Shown here: in pieces, positions 26,936 to 34,341 of the stretch
Position numbering within the stretch: position 1 is the first letter of the stretch
How the letters are laid out: each line of letters begins with the position of its first letter
Assembly: GCF_029203285.1 (NCBI RefSeq)
Contig: NZ_CP115669.1
Location: 2,294,001-2,358,000, forward strand
Reading direction: 5' to 3'
From: Pseudomonas sp. PSE14
Lineage (GTDB): Bacteria; Pseudomonadota; Gammaproteobacteria; Pseudomonadales; Pseudomonadaceae
DNA: 64,000 nt
Notes under the pieces: model-generated
The model's input: the letters and a program-made list of their open reading frames with translations, nothing else
The model's database searches: none
What the model was told of the DNA's origin: nothing
Made by a program: the position numbers and the translations under genes

Positions 26936-27098
26936 GTAGGGCGTATAACGTTCGACGTTATACGCCGTTTGACCTTGGTTTCCGGCGGCACGGACTTCGA
27001 CCAGGCACCTGTGACCCGGCACTTCGAGCTCGCCCCAATTCGCGAACCGCCGACCATCGTATATCGGCGTACAACCGCGAACGGTTGTACGCCCTACG
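26936..27098 (+). repeat. 163-bp paired-palindrome element, copy 3
   Basis: Begins CGTAGGGCGTATAACGTTCG, ends CGGTTGTACGCCCTACG. It is the best match to the reverse of copy 1 (shared CGTTTGACCTTGGTTTCCGG, CACGGACTTCG and TATCGGCGTACAACCGCG). It follows directly on the CCCTCACCC element, and the minus-strand gene at 27134 ends 36 bases to its right. Confidence 0.8.
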
Positions 27099-27133
27099 TG
27101 GTGGGTTCGGCGCGAGGGGATTGGGGATTGGAT

Positions 27134-27535
27134 TCAGAGCCCGCCCAACAGGTCGTGGGAATCCAGCAGGCGCCAGGCGATTTCCGGGTTCTTCTCCATG
27201 CTCCGGCGGATCGCGGCGGGGATGGCCTGGCGGGTCTTGCGGCAGAGGCCGGGCTGGTCGTCGAAGTCGAATTCGATGCCGCGCATGGTGCGCACTTCGT
27301 TGAAGCCGGGGGCGATGTGCAGGCGGATGCCGAGCTGCTCAAAGAGCTTGTGCTGCATGCGCTGCAGGTCGGCCAGGTCCTTCAGGTTTTCCAGGCGTTC
27401 GAGCAGGCGCTGCTCCTCGTGCCGGGTCAGCAGCAGGATGCGCAGGTCAGCATTGGGACTCTCCAGCAGCCGCTCGCGGTGGCAGTCGCAGGCACCGGGC
27501 GGGCATTGCTGGCGGAGCGGAGGCGTGGAAGTCAT
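27134..27535 (-). CDS. Conserved hypothetical protein with N-terminal Cys cluster
   Basis: A 133-residue soluble protein with a CPPGACDC cluster near residues 11-18 that could hold a metal or Fe-S centre, followed by helices (LLTRHEEQRLLERLENLKDL) and a C-terminal region ending DSHDLLGGL. I do not recognise the family with certainty; similar small proteins occur in other pseudomonads. Starts at 27535 and 27547 are both possible, and neither has a good ribosome site. Confidence 0.6.
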   Translation of the reverse strand: MTSTPPLRQQCPPGACDCHRERLLESPNADLRILLLTRHEEQRLLERLENLKDLADLQRMQHKLFEQLGIRLHIAPGFNEVRTMRGIEFDFDDQPGLCRKTRQAIPAAIRRSMEKNPEIAWRLLDSHDLLGGL

Positions 27536-27586
27536 GTTCCCGATCATAGCGGGGGATCGGGGAAATGCGCAGGGGTGTTGCTCTTC

Positions 27587-27665
27587 GTAGGAGCGAGCTT
27601 GCTCGCGAACCGCCTAACACCGAATCGACGGCGAAGAGCATTCGCGAGCAAGCTCGCTCCTACAA
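27587..27665. repeat. Inverted REP pair
   Basis: GTAGGAGCGAGCTTGCTCGC and its exact inverted partner GCGAGCAAGCTCGCTCCTAC separated by about 30 bases, between two minus-strand genes. A typical REPIN layout. Confidence 0.88.
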
Positions 27666-27672
27666 AAGAACC

Positions 27673-29676
27673 TTAGTGCGCCGGCTTGCGAATAGTCTTG
27701 AGCAGGTCTTCCGGGCTGATCTGGCCGACGATGTTGCTCACGCCGTCGCTGCCCGGCGTCGGCAAGCCGAGAATGTGGCCCTTGATCTTGCCGATCACGT
27801 GCATCTCGCACGGCTTGCAGTCGAACTTCAGGGTCAGCACTTCGTCGCCGTGGATCAGCTGCATCGGCTGCACCTTGGTGCGTACGCCGGTGACGCCCTT
27901 GGCTTGTTTCGGGCACAGGTTGAAGGAGAAGCGCAGGCAGTGCTTGGTGATCATCACTGGCACTTCGCCGGTTTCCTCGTGGGCCTCGAAGGCGGCGTCG
28001 ATCAGTTGCACGCCGTGGCGGTGGTAGAAGTCGCGGGCCTTCTGGTTGTACACGTTGTACAGGAAGGACAGGTGCGACTCCGGGTACACCGGCGGCGGGT
28101 TGGTTTCGGCCTTGCGGCCGCCGCGCGGGTGGGCCTGCACGCGGGCTTCGGTGAGCGCCTCGATGGCCTCGCGGCGCAACGCCTTGAGCTGGGAGTTGGG
28201 GATGAAGAACGCCTGCGGGGCGTCCAGCTCGATCTTGTCGGCGTGGTACTGGGTGGTGCCCAGCTGGCCGAGCAGGTCGTGCAACTGATCCAGCGCCTGT
28301 TCCGGCTTGTTGGCGACGCCGAACGGGCCGTCCAGGGTGACGCTGGCGGTGACGCCTTCCTCGCTGGTGGCGGTCAGTTCCAGGCGTTCCTCGCGCAGCT
28401 TGGCGACCCACGACAGGCCGACGCGACGCTCGGCGGAGGTCTTCTGCAGCGCCTGCTGCCAGTTGTGGTCGAGGTTGCGCGACAGCGGATGGTTCGGGCG
28501 CAGGCGGTACAGGCCTTCCGGCATCTCGTTGGGCTCGACGCGGTAGCGGTAGCGCTTCTCGCCGTCTTCTTCGAATTCGCCCTTGGGTTCTGCGATGTTG
28601 GCGCGGAAGCCGACCACTTCGCGCTTCACCAGCACGTTGAGGCCGTCGCCGTTGGACAGCGGGTCCTTGGTTACCACCGTCATGTCGCGCTTGCCGACCT
28701 TTTCCACGGTGCCCACCGGCAGGCCGGTGAAGGTCGGCGAGTCGAAGGCGCCGATGTCGATCTTGCGCTCGCTGACGAAGTAGTCGGTGCTGCCGCGGTG
28801 GAAGGTCTTGTCCGGGTCCGGCACGAAGAAGTGGTCGGTGCGGCCGCTGGATGCGCGGGCCAGGTCCGGGCGCTCGGCGAGGATGCCGTCCAGGCGCTGG
28901 CGGTAATAGGCGGTGATGTTCTTCACGTAGCCCATGTCCTTGTAGCGCCCTTCGATCTTGAAGGAGCGTACGCCGGCGTCCACCAGGGCGCTGAGGTTGG
29001 CGCTCTGGTTGTTGTCCTTCATCGACAGCAGGTGCTTCTCGAAAGCCACCACGCGGCCCTGGTCGTCCTTCAGGGTGTAGGGCAGGCGGCAGGCCTGGGA
29101 GCAGTCGCCGCGGTTGGCGCTGCGGCCGGTCTGGGCGTGGGAGATGTTGCACTGGCCGGAGAAGGCCACGCACAGCGCGCCGTGGATGAAGAACTCGATG
29201 GCCGCGTCGGTTTCATCCGCGATGGCGCGGATTTCCTGCAAGTTCAGCTCACGGGCCAATACCAGCTGGGAGAAGCCGGCCCGATCGAGGAATTTCGCCC
29301 GCTCCAGGGTGCGGATGTCGGTCTGGGTGCTGGCGTGCAGCTCGATCGGCGGGATGTCCAGCTCCATGATCCCCATGTCCTGCACGATCAGCGCATCGAC
29401 ACCTGCGTCGTAGAGCTGGTGGATCAGCGCGCGGGCCGGCTCCAGCTCGTTGTCGTGGAGGATGGTGTTGATCGTGGTGAACACCCGCGCGTGGTAGCGG
29501 TGGGCGAACTCCACCAGCTGGGCGATATCGCTCACTTCGTTGCAGGCATTGTGCCGCGCGCCGAAGCTCGGGCCGCCGATGTAGACGGCATCGGCGCCAT
29601 GCAGGATGGCCTCGCGGGCGATGGCCACATCGCGGGCGGGACTGAGCAGTTCCAGATGGTGTTTGGGCAGGGACAT
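27673..29676 (-). CDS. rlhA: 23S rRNA C2501 hydroxylation protein (U32 peptidase family)
   Basis: A 667-residue U32-family protein that is very close over its whole length to E. coli RlhA (YdcP), needed for 5-hydroxycytidine at position 2501 of 23S rRNA. The N-terminus HLELLSPARDVAIAREAILH, the cysteine-bearing SANRGDCSQACRLPY, the SFKIEGRYKDMGYVKNITAY segment and the C-terminal CPKQAKG and FDCKPCEMHVIGKIK motifs match that protein rather than the shorter TrhP (YegQ). The start at 29676 has a GAAGAA site and begins at the conserved N-terminus. Confidence 0.93.
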   Translation of the reverse strand: MSLPKHHLELLSPARDVAIAREAILHGADAVYIGGPSFGARHNACNEVSDIAQLVEFAHRYHARVFTTINTILHDNELEPARALIHQLYDAGVDALIVQDMGIMELDIPPIELHASTQTDIRTLERAKFLDRAGFSQLVLARELNLQEIRAIADETDAAIEFFIHGALCVAFSGQCNISHAQTGRSANRGDCSQACRLPYTLKDDQGRVVAFEKHLLSMKDNNQSANLSALVDAGVRSFKIEGRYKDMGYVKNITAYYRQRLDGILAERPDLARASSGRTDHFFVPDPDKTFHRGSTDYFVSERKIDIGAFDSPTFTGLPVGTVEKVGKRDMTVVTKDPLSNGDGLNVLVKREVVGFRANIAEPKGEFEEDGEKRYRYRVEPNEMPEGLYRLRPNHPLSRNLDHNWQQALQKTSAERRVGLSWVAKLREERLELTATSEEGVTASVTLDGPFGVANKPEQALDQLHDLLGQLGTTQYHADKIELDAPQAFFIPNSQLKALRREAIEALTEARVQAHPRGGRKAETNPPPVYPESHLSFLYNVYNQKARDFYHRHGVQLIDAAFEAHEETGEVPVMITKHCLRFSFNLCPKQAKGVTGVRTKVQPMQLIHGDEVLTLKFDCKPCEMHVIGKIKGHILGLPTPGSDGVSNIVGQISPEDLLKTIRKPAH

Positions 29677-29793
29677 GGTTTCTTCTTTATCAGGCGTGGC
29701 ACGGGCAATCGCGCATTGTACCGGCCAAACGCCGCGCCGGCACCCGTGGCGTGCCGGGCGGCGTGGCGGTTGGTCGCCTGAAGGGCGGGGCAC

Positions 29794-30681
29794 CTAGCTC
29801 AGGGCGCTGCCGATCACCTCATGGATGCGCTTGGCGATGTGGTCGACGTGGGTTTCCAGGGCGAAGTGGCCAGTATCCAGCAACTCGATCACCGCGTTGG
29901 GGTTGTCGCGGGCGAAGGCTTCGGCGCCCGGCGGGATGAAGATCGGGTCGTGCTTGCCCCAGATGATCAGCGACGGCAGTTGGGTGGCGCGGAAGAACGC
30001 CTGGAAGTCGGGGTACAGCTTCAGGTTGTCCTGGTAGTCGTAGAACAGGTCGAGCTGGATGTCCTTGTTGCCCGGACGCTCGATCAGCAGGGCGTCGAGG
30101 GTGTAGGTCTCAGGGGCGATCAGGCTCGGGTCCGAGGCGCCTTCTACGTAGTGCAGACGAACGCCTTCGCGGGTCAGCAGGGCGTCGTGCACCACCTGGC
30201 GGTTGGCGGCGGATGGATCAGCCCAATAGGTGCGGATCGGCGCCCAGACATCGCCCAGGCCTTCCAGGTAGGCATTGCCGTTCTGCGAGATCAGCGCGGT
30301 GACCCGTTCCGGGTGCGCCAGCGCCAGGCGCAGGCCGGTGGGGGCGCCGTAGTCGAAGACGTACAGGGCGTAGCGCTCCAGGCCCAGGGCATCGACGAAG
30401 GCGCCGAGGGTGGTGGCGAGGTTGGCGAAGCTGTAGCGGTAGCTGCGTTCGGCCGGCACTTCGGTGAAGCCGAAGCCGGGCAGGTCGGGGGCGATGACGT
30501 GGAAGCGCTCGGCCAGCAGCGGGATCAGGTTGCGGTACTGGTGCGAGGAACTGGGGAAGCCGTGGAGCAGCAGGAGCACGGGCGAGCCTGGCTGGCCGGC
30601 CTCGCGATAGAACACGCGGACGCCGTCGGCATCGGCGAAGCGGTAATGGATGGCGGAGTCGGTGTGGGCGATGGCGTTCAT
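29794..30681 (-). CDS. Alpha/beta hydrolase, Asp-nucleophile (epoxide hydrolase/dehalogenase-like)
   Basis: A 295-residue cytoplasmic alpha/beta hydrolase with HGFPSSSHQYRNL as oxyanion motif, VFDYGAPTGL as nucleophile elbow (Asp) and DTGHFALETH as the catalytic His loop. The Asp nucleophile points to epoxide hydrolase or haloalkane dehalogenase chemistry rather than esterase. An AGAAGGAT site precedes the ATG. It is divergent from the CGNR regulator at 30880, which may control it. Confidence 0.85.
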   Translation of the reverse strand: MNAIAHTDSAIHYRFADADGVRVFYREAGQPGSPVLLLLHGFPSSSHQYRNLIPLLAERFHVIAPDLPGFGFTEVPAERSYRYSFANLATTLGAFVDALGLERYALYVFDYGAPTGLRLALAHPERVTALISQNGNAYLEGLGDVWAPIRTYWADPSAANRQVVHDALLTREGVRLHYVEGASDPSLIAPETYTLDALLIERPGNKDIQLDLFYDYQDNLKLYPDFQAFFRATQLPSLIIWGKHDPIFIPPGAEAFARDNPNAVIELLDTGHFALETHVDHIAKRIHEVIGSALS

Positions 30682-30879
30682 GTCGAGATCCTTCTGTAAC
30701 TGGTTAAGAGTTGTTTATGGGTTACTTCGAGGGCAAATCTGGACTCACCTTTGTAACCTGTCAAATATATTTATAGTGGTTACATGTTCGGGCGGACGAA
30801 CGGTCGTTCTGATGTGATGTAACTTGATAAATGGATATGAAGGGTTACGATGGGTGCATTCCCGCCAGGAGCTACCGCC
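30682..30879. promoter_or_regulatory. AT-rich divergent promoter region
   Basis: A notably AT-rich 198-bp gap in a GC-rich genome between the divergent hydrolase and CGNR genes, including CAAATATATTTATAGTGGTT and GTAACTTGATAAATGG. TAACC/GGTTAC motifs recur (GGTTAAGAG, GGGTTACTTC, TTTGTAACCTG, AGTGGTTACA, AGGGTTACGA) and could be operator half-sites; this is inference. Confidence 0.5.
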
Positions 30880-31455
30880 ATGAGCGCACCGACCCTCGAA
30901 CCCTTCGTGATCGCCGATCACCCCGCGCTGGACATGATCAACACCGTGGCGGTGGTGGACGGGCAGTTGGTGGATTTCTGGCAGTCCGACGCCGACGTAC
31001 TGGCCTGGCTCGAACGCATGGCGCTCAGGCGCGATGGCGCCGTCCGGTTTGCCAAGGGCGCCTTGCTGGACGCTGCCCGAACCTTGCGCGAGGCGGTGCG
31101 CGAATTGGTGCTCAAGCGCAAGGGCGGGCTGCGCGGCGACCCTTCGGCGCTCAACCACTTCCTGCTGCAGGCGTCCAGCCATCCGCGGCTGGTCTGGGAA
31201 GGAGTCGACGCGCCGCGCCTGGAACGGGTTGGCGAGCACGCATCGCCGGAGCAACTGCTCGCGCCCCTGTCGGAACTGGCCGCCAGCCTGCTGGCGGAAG
31301 GGGACTTCAACCTGGTGCGCAAGTGCGAGCATCCCGATTGCGTGCTGTGGTTCTACGACCGCACCAAGTCGCACCGCCGGCGCTGGTGCAGCATGGCGGC
31401 GTGCGGCAACCGACATAAGGTTGCCGAGCACCGCAAGCGGCAGCGCGGGGAGTAG
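30880..31455 (+). CDS. CGNR zinc-finger protein with ABATE domain (probable regulator)
   Basis: A 191-residue protein with an N-terminal ABATE domain (HPALDMINTVAVVDGQLVDF) and a C-terminal CGNR zinc finger (KCEHPDCVLWFYDRTKSHRR, then RWCSMAACGNRHKVAEHRK), where Cys pairs bind zinc and CGNR gives the family its name. These are probable stress-linked transcription factors. The start at 30880 has an AGGAG site 8 bases upstream. Divergent from the hydrolase gene, its likely target. Confidence 0.92.
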   Translation: MSAPTLEPFVIADHPALDMINTVAVVDGQLVDFWQSDADVLAWLERMALRRDGAVRFAKGALLDAARTLREAVRELVLKRKGGLRGDPSALNHFLLQASSHPRLVWEGVDAPRLERVGEHASPEQLLAPLSELAASLLAEGDFNLVRKCEHPDCVLWFYDRTKSHRRRWCSMAACGNRHKVAEHRKRQRGE

Positions 31456-31484
31456 GGCGTACAACCGTTCGTGGTTGTACGCCG
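31452..31484. repeat. Solo end of the 163-bp element
   Basis: GTAGGGCGTACAACCGTTCG followed by TGGTTGTACGCC: one terminal palindrome of the paired element without its partner. It overlaps the stop of the CGNR gene. The rest of the 349-bp gap holds a REP unit (31577-31600) and the promoter of the esterase gene. Confidence 0.7.
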
Positions 31485-31576
31485 ATGCGCCCTGCGTCAC
31501 TCGGTGGCCGTAGTCACACGGAGAGTGATGTGGGCGTGTCGTCGTCCGGGGGAGGTTCCCCGGTGCATTCCGCTTT

Positions 31577-31600
31577 GTAGGAGCGAGCTTGCTCGCGAAC
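31577..31600. repeat. Single REP unit
   Basis: GTAGGAGCGAGCTTGCTCGC followed by GAAC, the main REP type of the genome, unpaired here. Confidence 0.85.
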
Positions 31601-31690
31601 GCATTGCGCCGGGCGAGCCGGCGTAAGGCGAGGGTCCGTGAGCAAGGACTGGGCGTCCCCTCAATCCTGCGAAAAGCCTCTGTCACCCCC

Positions 31691-31779
31691 TTTGCAAAAC
31701 TGCAAAACGTCCCTGCAAACCTGTCTATTCCGCGTTTCCCGAGCCTGGCCGAAGATGCATTCGCACTTCGGAACCACCC
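31691..31779 (+). promoter_or_regulatory. Shared promoter/operator region, copy 1
   Basis: An 89-bp block upstream of the esterase gene that is closely matched, with no gaps, at 32892-32980 upstream of the YcaC-like gene. It contains the perfect inverted repeat TTGCA-AAAC-TGCAA, a third CTGCAA half-site 9 bases on, then CTGTCTATTCCGC and a GAAGATG segment. The palindrome looks like an operator for a common regulator. Confidence 0.65.
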
Positions 31780-31804
31780 ACTCCCACTGCTCAGGAACGG
31801 AATC

Positions 31805-32821
31805 ATGACCACCCAGAAAACCCTGCTCGCCGCAGCCCTCGTACTGACCCTCGGCAACGCCTTCGCCGCCGGCAATCCCACCGTCGAACACAACACCCAG
31901 GCCTTCCTCGAGGCGCTGGAAGCCGGCAACGGCAAACCACTGGAAGCCCTCTCGCCGAAAGACGCCCGTGCGGTGCTGACCGGCGCGCAGCAGTCGGTGA
32001 AGGTCGACCTCTCCGGCACCCAGGTCAGCGAGAAGACCATCAGCACCGAGGTCGGCGCGATCAAGCTGACCATCGTTCGCCCGGCCAATGCCAAGGGCAC
32101 GCTGCCGGTCTTCATGTACTTCCATGGCGGCGGCTGGGTACTGGGCGACTACCCGACCCACGCCCGCCTGATCCACGACCTGGTGCTGAACTCCGGCGCG
32201 GCGGCGGTCTACGTCGACTACACGCCGTCCCCCGAGGCGCGTTACCCGACCGCGATCAACCAGGCTTACGCCGCGACGAAATGGGTTGCCGAGCACGGCA
32301 AGGAAATCGGCGTCGACGGCAAGCGCCTGGCGGTGGCCGGCAACAGCGTCGGCGGCAACATGGCCGCGGTGGTCGCGCTGATGGCCAAGGACAAGGGCAC
32401 GCCCAAGCTGCGTTTCCAGGCCCTGTTGTGGCCGGTGACCGATGCCAGTTTCGAGACCGGCTCCTACAACCAGTTCGCCCAGGGACACTTCCTCACCAAG
32501 CCGATGATGCAGTGGTTCTGGGACAACTACACCACCGATCCGAAACAGCGCGCCGAGATCTACGCGTCGCCCCTGCGGGCCACCCGGGATCAGCTCAAGG
32601 GCCTGCCGCCGGCGCTGGTCCAGACCGCCGAATCCGATGTGCTGCGCGACGAGGGCGAGGCCTATGCCCGCAAGCTCGATGCCGCCGGCGTGGCGGTCAC
32701 CTCGGTGCGCTACAACGGAATGATCCACGACTACGGGCTGCTCAACGTGGTCAGCCAGGTCCCCGCCGTGCAGGCCGCCCTGCGCCAGGCCGGCGAAGAA
32801 CTGAAGGTGCACCTGAAATAG
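31805..32821 (+). CDS. Exported alpha/beta hydrolase (HSL-type esterase)
   Basis: A 338-residue esterase with an N-terminal signal peptide (KTLLAAALVLTLGNAFAAG) and the hormone-sensitive-lipase signature: HGGGWVLGDYPTH oxyanion motif, the GNSVGGNMAA serine elbow, an Asp in SDVLRDEGE and a His in MIHDYGLL. It probably cleaves short-chain esters in the periplasm. AGGAACGG lies 8 bases before the ATG. First of five same-strand genes ending with the porin; it shares an upstream control block with the next gene. Confidence 0.88.
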   Translation: MTTQKTLLAAALVLTLGNAFAAGNPTVEHNTQAFLEALEAGNGKPLEALSPKDARAVLTGAQQSVKVDLSGTQVSEKTISTEVGAIKLTIVRPANAKGTLPVFMYFHGGGWVLGDYPTHARLIHDLVLNSGAAAVYVDYTPSPEARYPTAINQAYAATKWVAEHGKEIGVDGKRLAVAGNSVGGNMAAVVALMAKDKGTPKLRFQALLWPVTDASFETGSYNQFAQGHFLTKPMMQWFWDNYTTDPKQRAEIYASPLRATRDQLKGLPPALVQTAESDVLRDEGEAYARKLDAAGVAVTSVRYNGMIHDYGLLNVVSQVPAVQAALRQAGEELKVHLK

Positions 32822-32891
32822 GGCCGCAAGGCCGTTCCGCAACTCCGCTCCGGTGCCGCGCAGACCAGGCGTGGCGCGGCCTGGAGAGGGG

Positions 32892-32980
32892 CTTGCAGAA
32901 CTGCAAAGTAGCCCTGCAAGGCTGTCTGTTCCGCACCTTCGGGTGATCGGCAAAGATGGCTCCACGGTTCGGTACCACCC
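32892..32980 (+). promoter_or_regulatory. Shared promoter/operator region, copy 2
   Basis: Counterpart of the block at 31691-31779: TTGCA-GAAC-TGCAA, then CCCTGCAA, CTGTCTGTTCCGC, CAAAGATG and GGTTCGGTACCACCC in identical spacing. It lies 68 bases before the YcaC-like start, so that gene has its own promoter and a longer leader. Confidence 0.65.
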
Positions 32981-33047
32981 TCGAATCCGCCGGACCCGAT
33001 CGATACCAAGACCCACCCCACTCACGCAACGCAGAAGGAAACACGTC

Positions 33048-33704
33048 ATGACCGCAATCGCCAAAGCCGCTCCGGGCAAGACCCTGCTGAACCCGGCCGA
33101 CCACACCCTGATCATGATCGACCACCAGTCGCAGATGTCCTTCGCGACCAAATCCATCGACGCGGTAACCCTGCGCAACAACGCAGCGCTGGTGGCCAAG
33201 GCGGCGAAGGAATTCGGCGTCTCCACCATTCTCACCACCGTTGCCGAGAAGAGCTTCTCCGGCCCGATCTTCGACGAGATCAAGTCGGTGTTCCCCGAGC
33301 ACAACGTCATCGACCGCACCAGCATGAACACCTGGGAAGATCCGCGCATCGCCGTCGAGGTGAACAAGCACGGCAAGCAGAAGATCGTCCTCGCCGGCCT
33401 CTGGACCTCGGTGTGCATCGTCGGCCCGGCGCTCTCGGCCATCGACCAGGGCTTCGAGGTGTACGTGATCGCCGACGCCTGTGGCGACGTGTCCACCGAG
33501 GCTCACGAGATGGCCCTGCAGCGCATGATCCAGCTCGGCGCCCGCCCCATGACGTCCCTGCAATACCTGCTCGAACTGCAACGCGACTGGGCCCGTGGCG
33601 AGACCTACGACCAGACCGTGAAGACCTCCATCGAGCATGGCGGCGCCTACGGCCTGGGCCTGATCTACGCGAAGACCATGTTCAACGCCAGCGAAGGTCA
33701 CTGA
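33048..33704 (+). CDS. Isochorismatase-fold hydrolase, YcaC-like
   Basis: A 218-residue cysteine hydrolase. The Asp of the triad is in LIMIDHQSQM, the nucleophile Cys in AGLWTSVCIVGPAL, and the body follows YcaC-type proteins (SVFPEHNVIDRTSMNTWEDP, ADACGDVSTEAHEMALQRM). YcaC-like enzymes have uncertain substrates, probably small amides. AAGGAA lies 8 bases before the ATG. It shares a promoter block with the upstream esterase, which suggests a common inducer. Confidence 0.88.
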   Translation: MTAIAKAAPGKTLLNPADHTLIMIDHQSQMSFATKSIDAVTLRNNAALVAKAAKEFGVSTILTTVAEKSFSGPIFDEIKSVFPEHNVIDRTSMNTWEDPRIAVEVNKHGKQKIVLAGLWTSVCIVGPALSAIDQGFEVYVIADACGDVSTEAHEMALQRMIQLGARPMTSLQYLLELQRDWARGETYDQTVKTSIEHGGAYGLGLIYAKTMFNASEGH

Positions 33705-33767
33705 TCCGGCCTTTGGCAATGCGCCCTCCCTCGCGCCGGCGGGGGAGGCCACTCAGGAGGGAGCCCC

Positions 33768-34322
33768 ATGAACACCCCAGTCAACCAAGAGTCCGTGACG
33801 CTGATCATCCGCCATCGCGCCAAGCCCGGCCGTGCCGCGGACTACGAAGCCATCCTGCGCGAACTGACCCGCGCCGCCAGCGAGTTTCCCGGACACCTGG
33901 GCGTGGACGTGATGCGCCAGGGCGACGCCTTCACCTCCGTACTGCGCTTCGCCAGCGCCAACGAGCTGCAGGTCTGGCTGGACTCCGCGCAGCGCCGCGA
34001 ACTGATCGAACGCGCATCGCCGCTTCTGACCGACGGCGACCAGCAGGAACTGCACAGTGATCACGAGTTCTGGTTCACCCCCCAGGAAAGCGATCAGCGG
34101 CAACCGCCGCGCTGGAAGCAGGCGGCGGTCTCCTACCTGGTGATCCTGCCCCTGGTAATGCTGGTGCCGCAGCTCTGGCAACCGCTGTTCGCCCGGGTAC
34201 CGCTGCTGGGCGGCTTCGTGCCGGCCAACATGCTGATCACCATCACCATCGTGCTGTTGGTGGTCTACGTTTTCATGCCACGGGCCACGCGCCTGTTCTC
34301 CGCCTGGCTCAACGCCCGCTGA
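33768..34322 (+). CDS. Antibiotic-biosynthesis-monooxygenase-domain membrane protein
   Basis: A 184-residue protein. Residues 8-95 form an ABM (dimeric ferredoxin-like) domain (VTLIIRHRAKPGRAADYEAI), and residues about 120-175 contain two transmembrane helices (YLVILPLVMLVPQLW and MLITITIVLLVVYVFM). The same fusion occurs in other proteobacteria; its role is unknown. AGGAGG precedes the ATG. It lies 63 bases after the YcaC-like gene and 19 before the amidohydrolase, suggesting one transcript. Confidence 0.85.
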   Translation: MNTPVNQESVTLIIRHRAKPGRAADYEAILRELTRAASEFPGHLGVDVMRQGDAFTSVLRFASANELQVWLDSAQRRELIERASPLLTDGDQQELHSDHEFWFTPQESDQRQPPRWKQAAVSYLVILPLVMLVPQLWQPLFARVPLLGGFVPANMLITITIVLLVVYVFMPRATRLFSAWLNAR

Positions 34323-34341
34323 TCGAAAGAGGACTTTTTCC

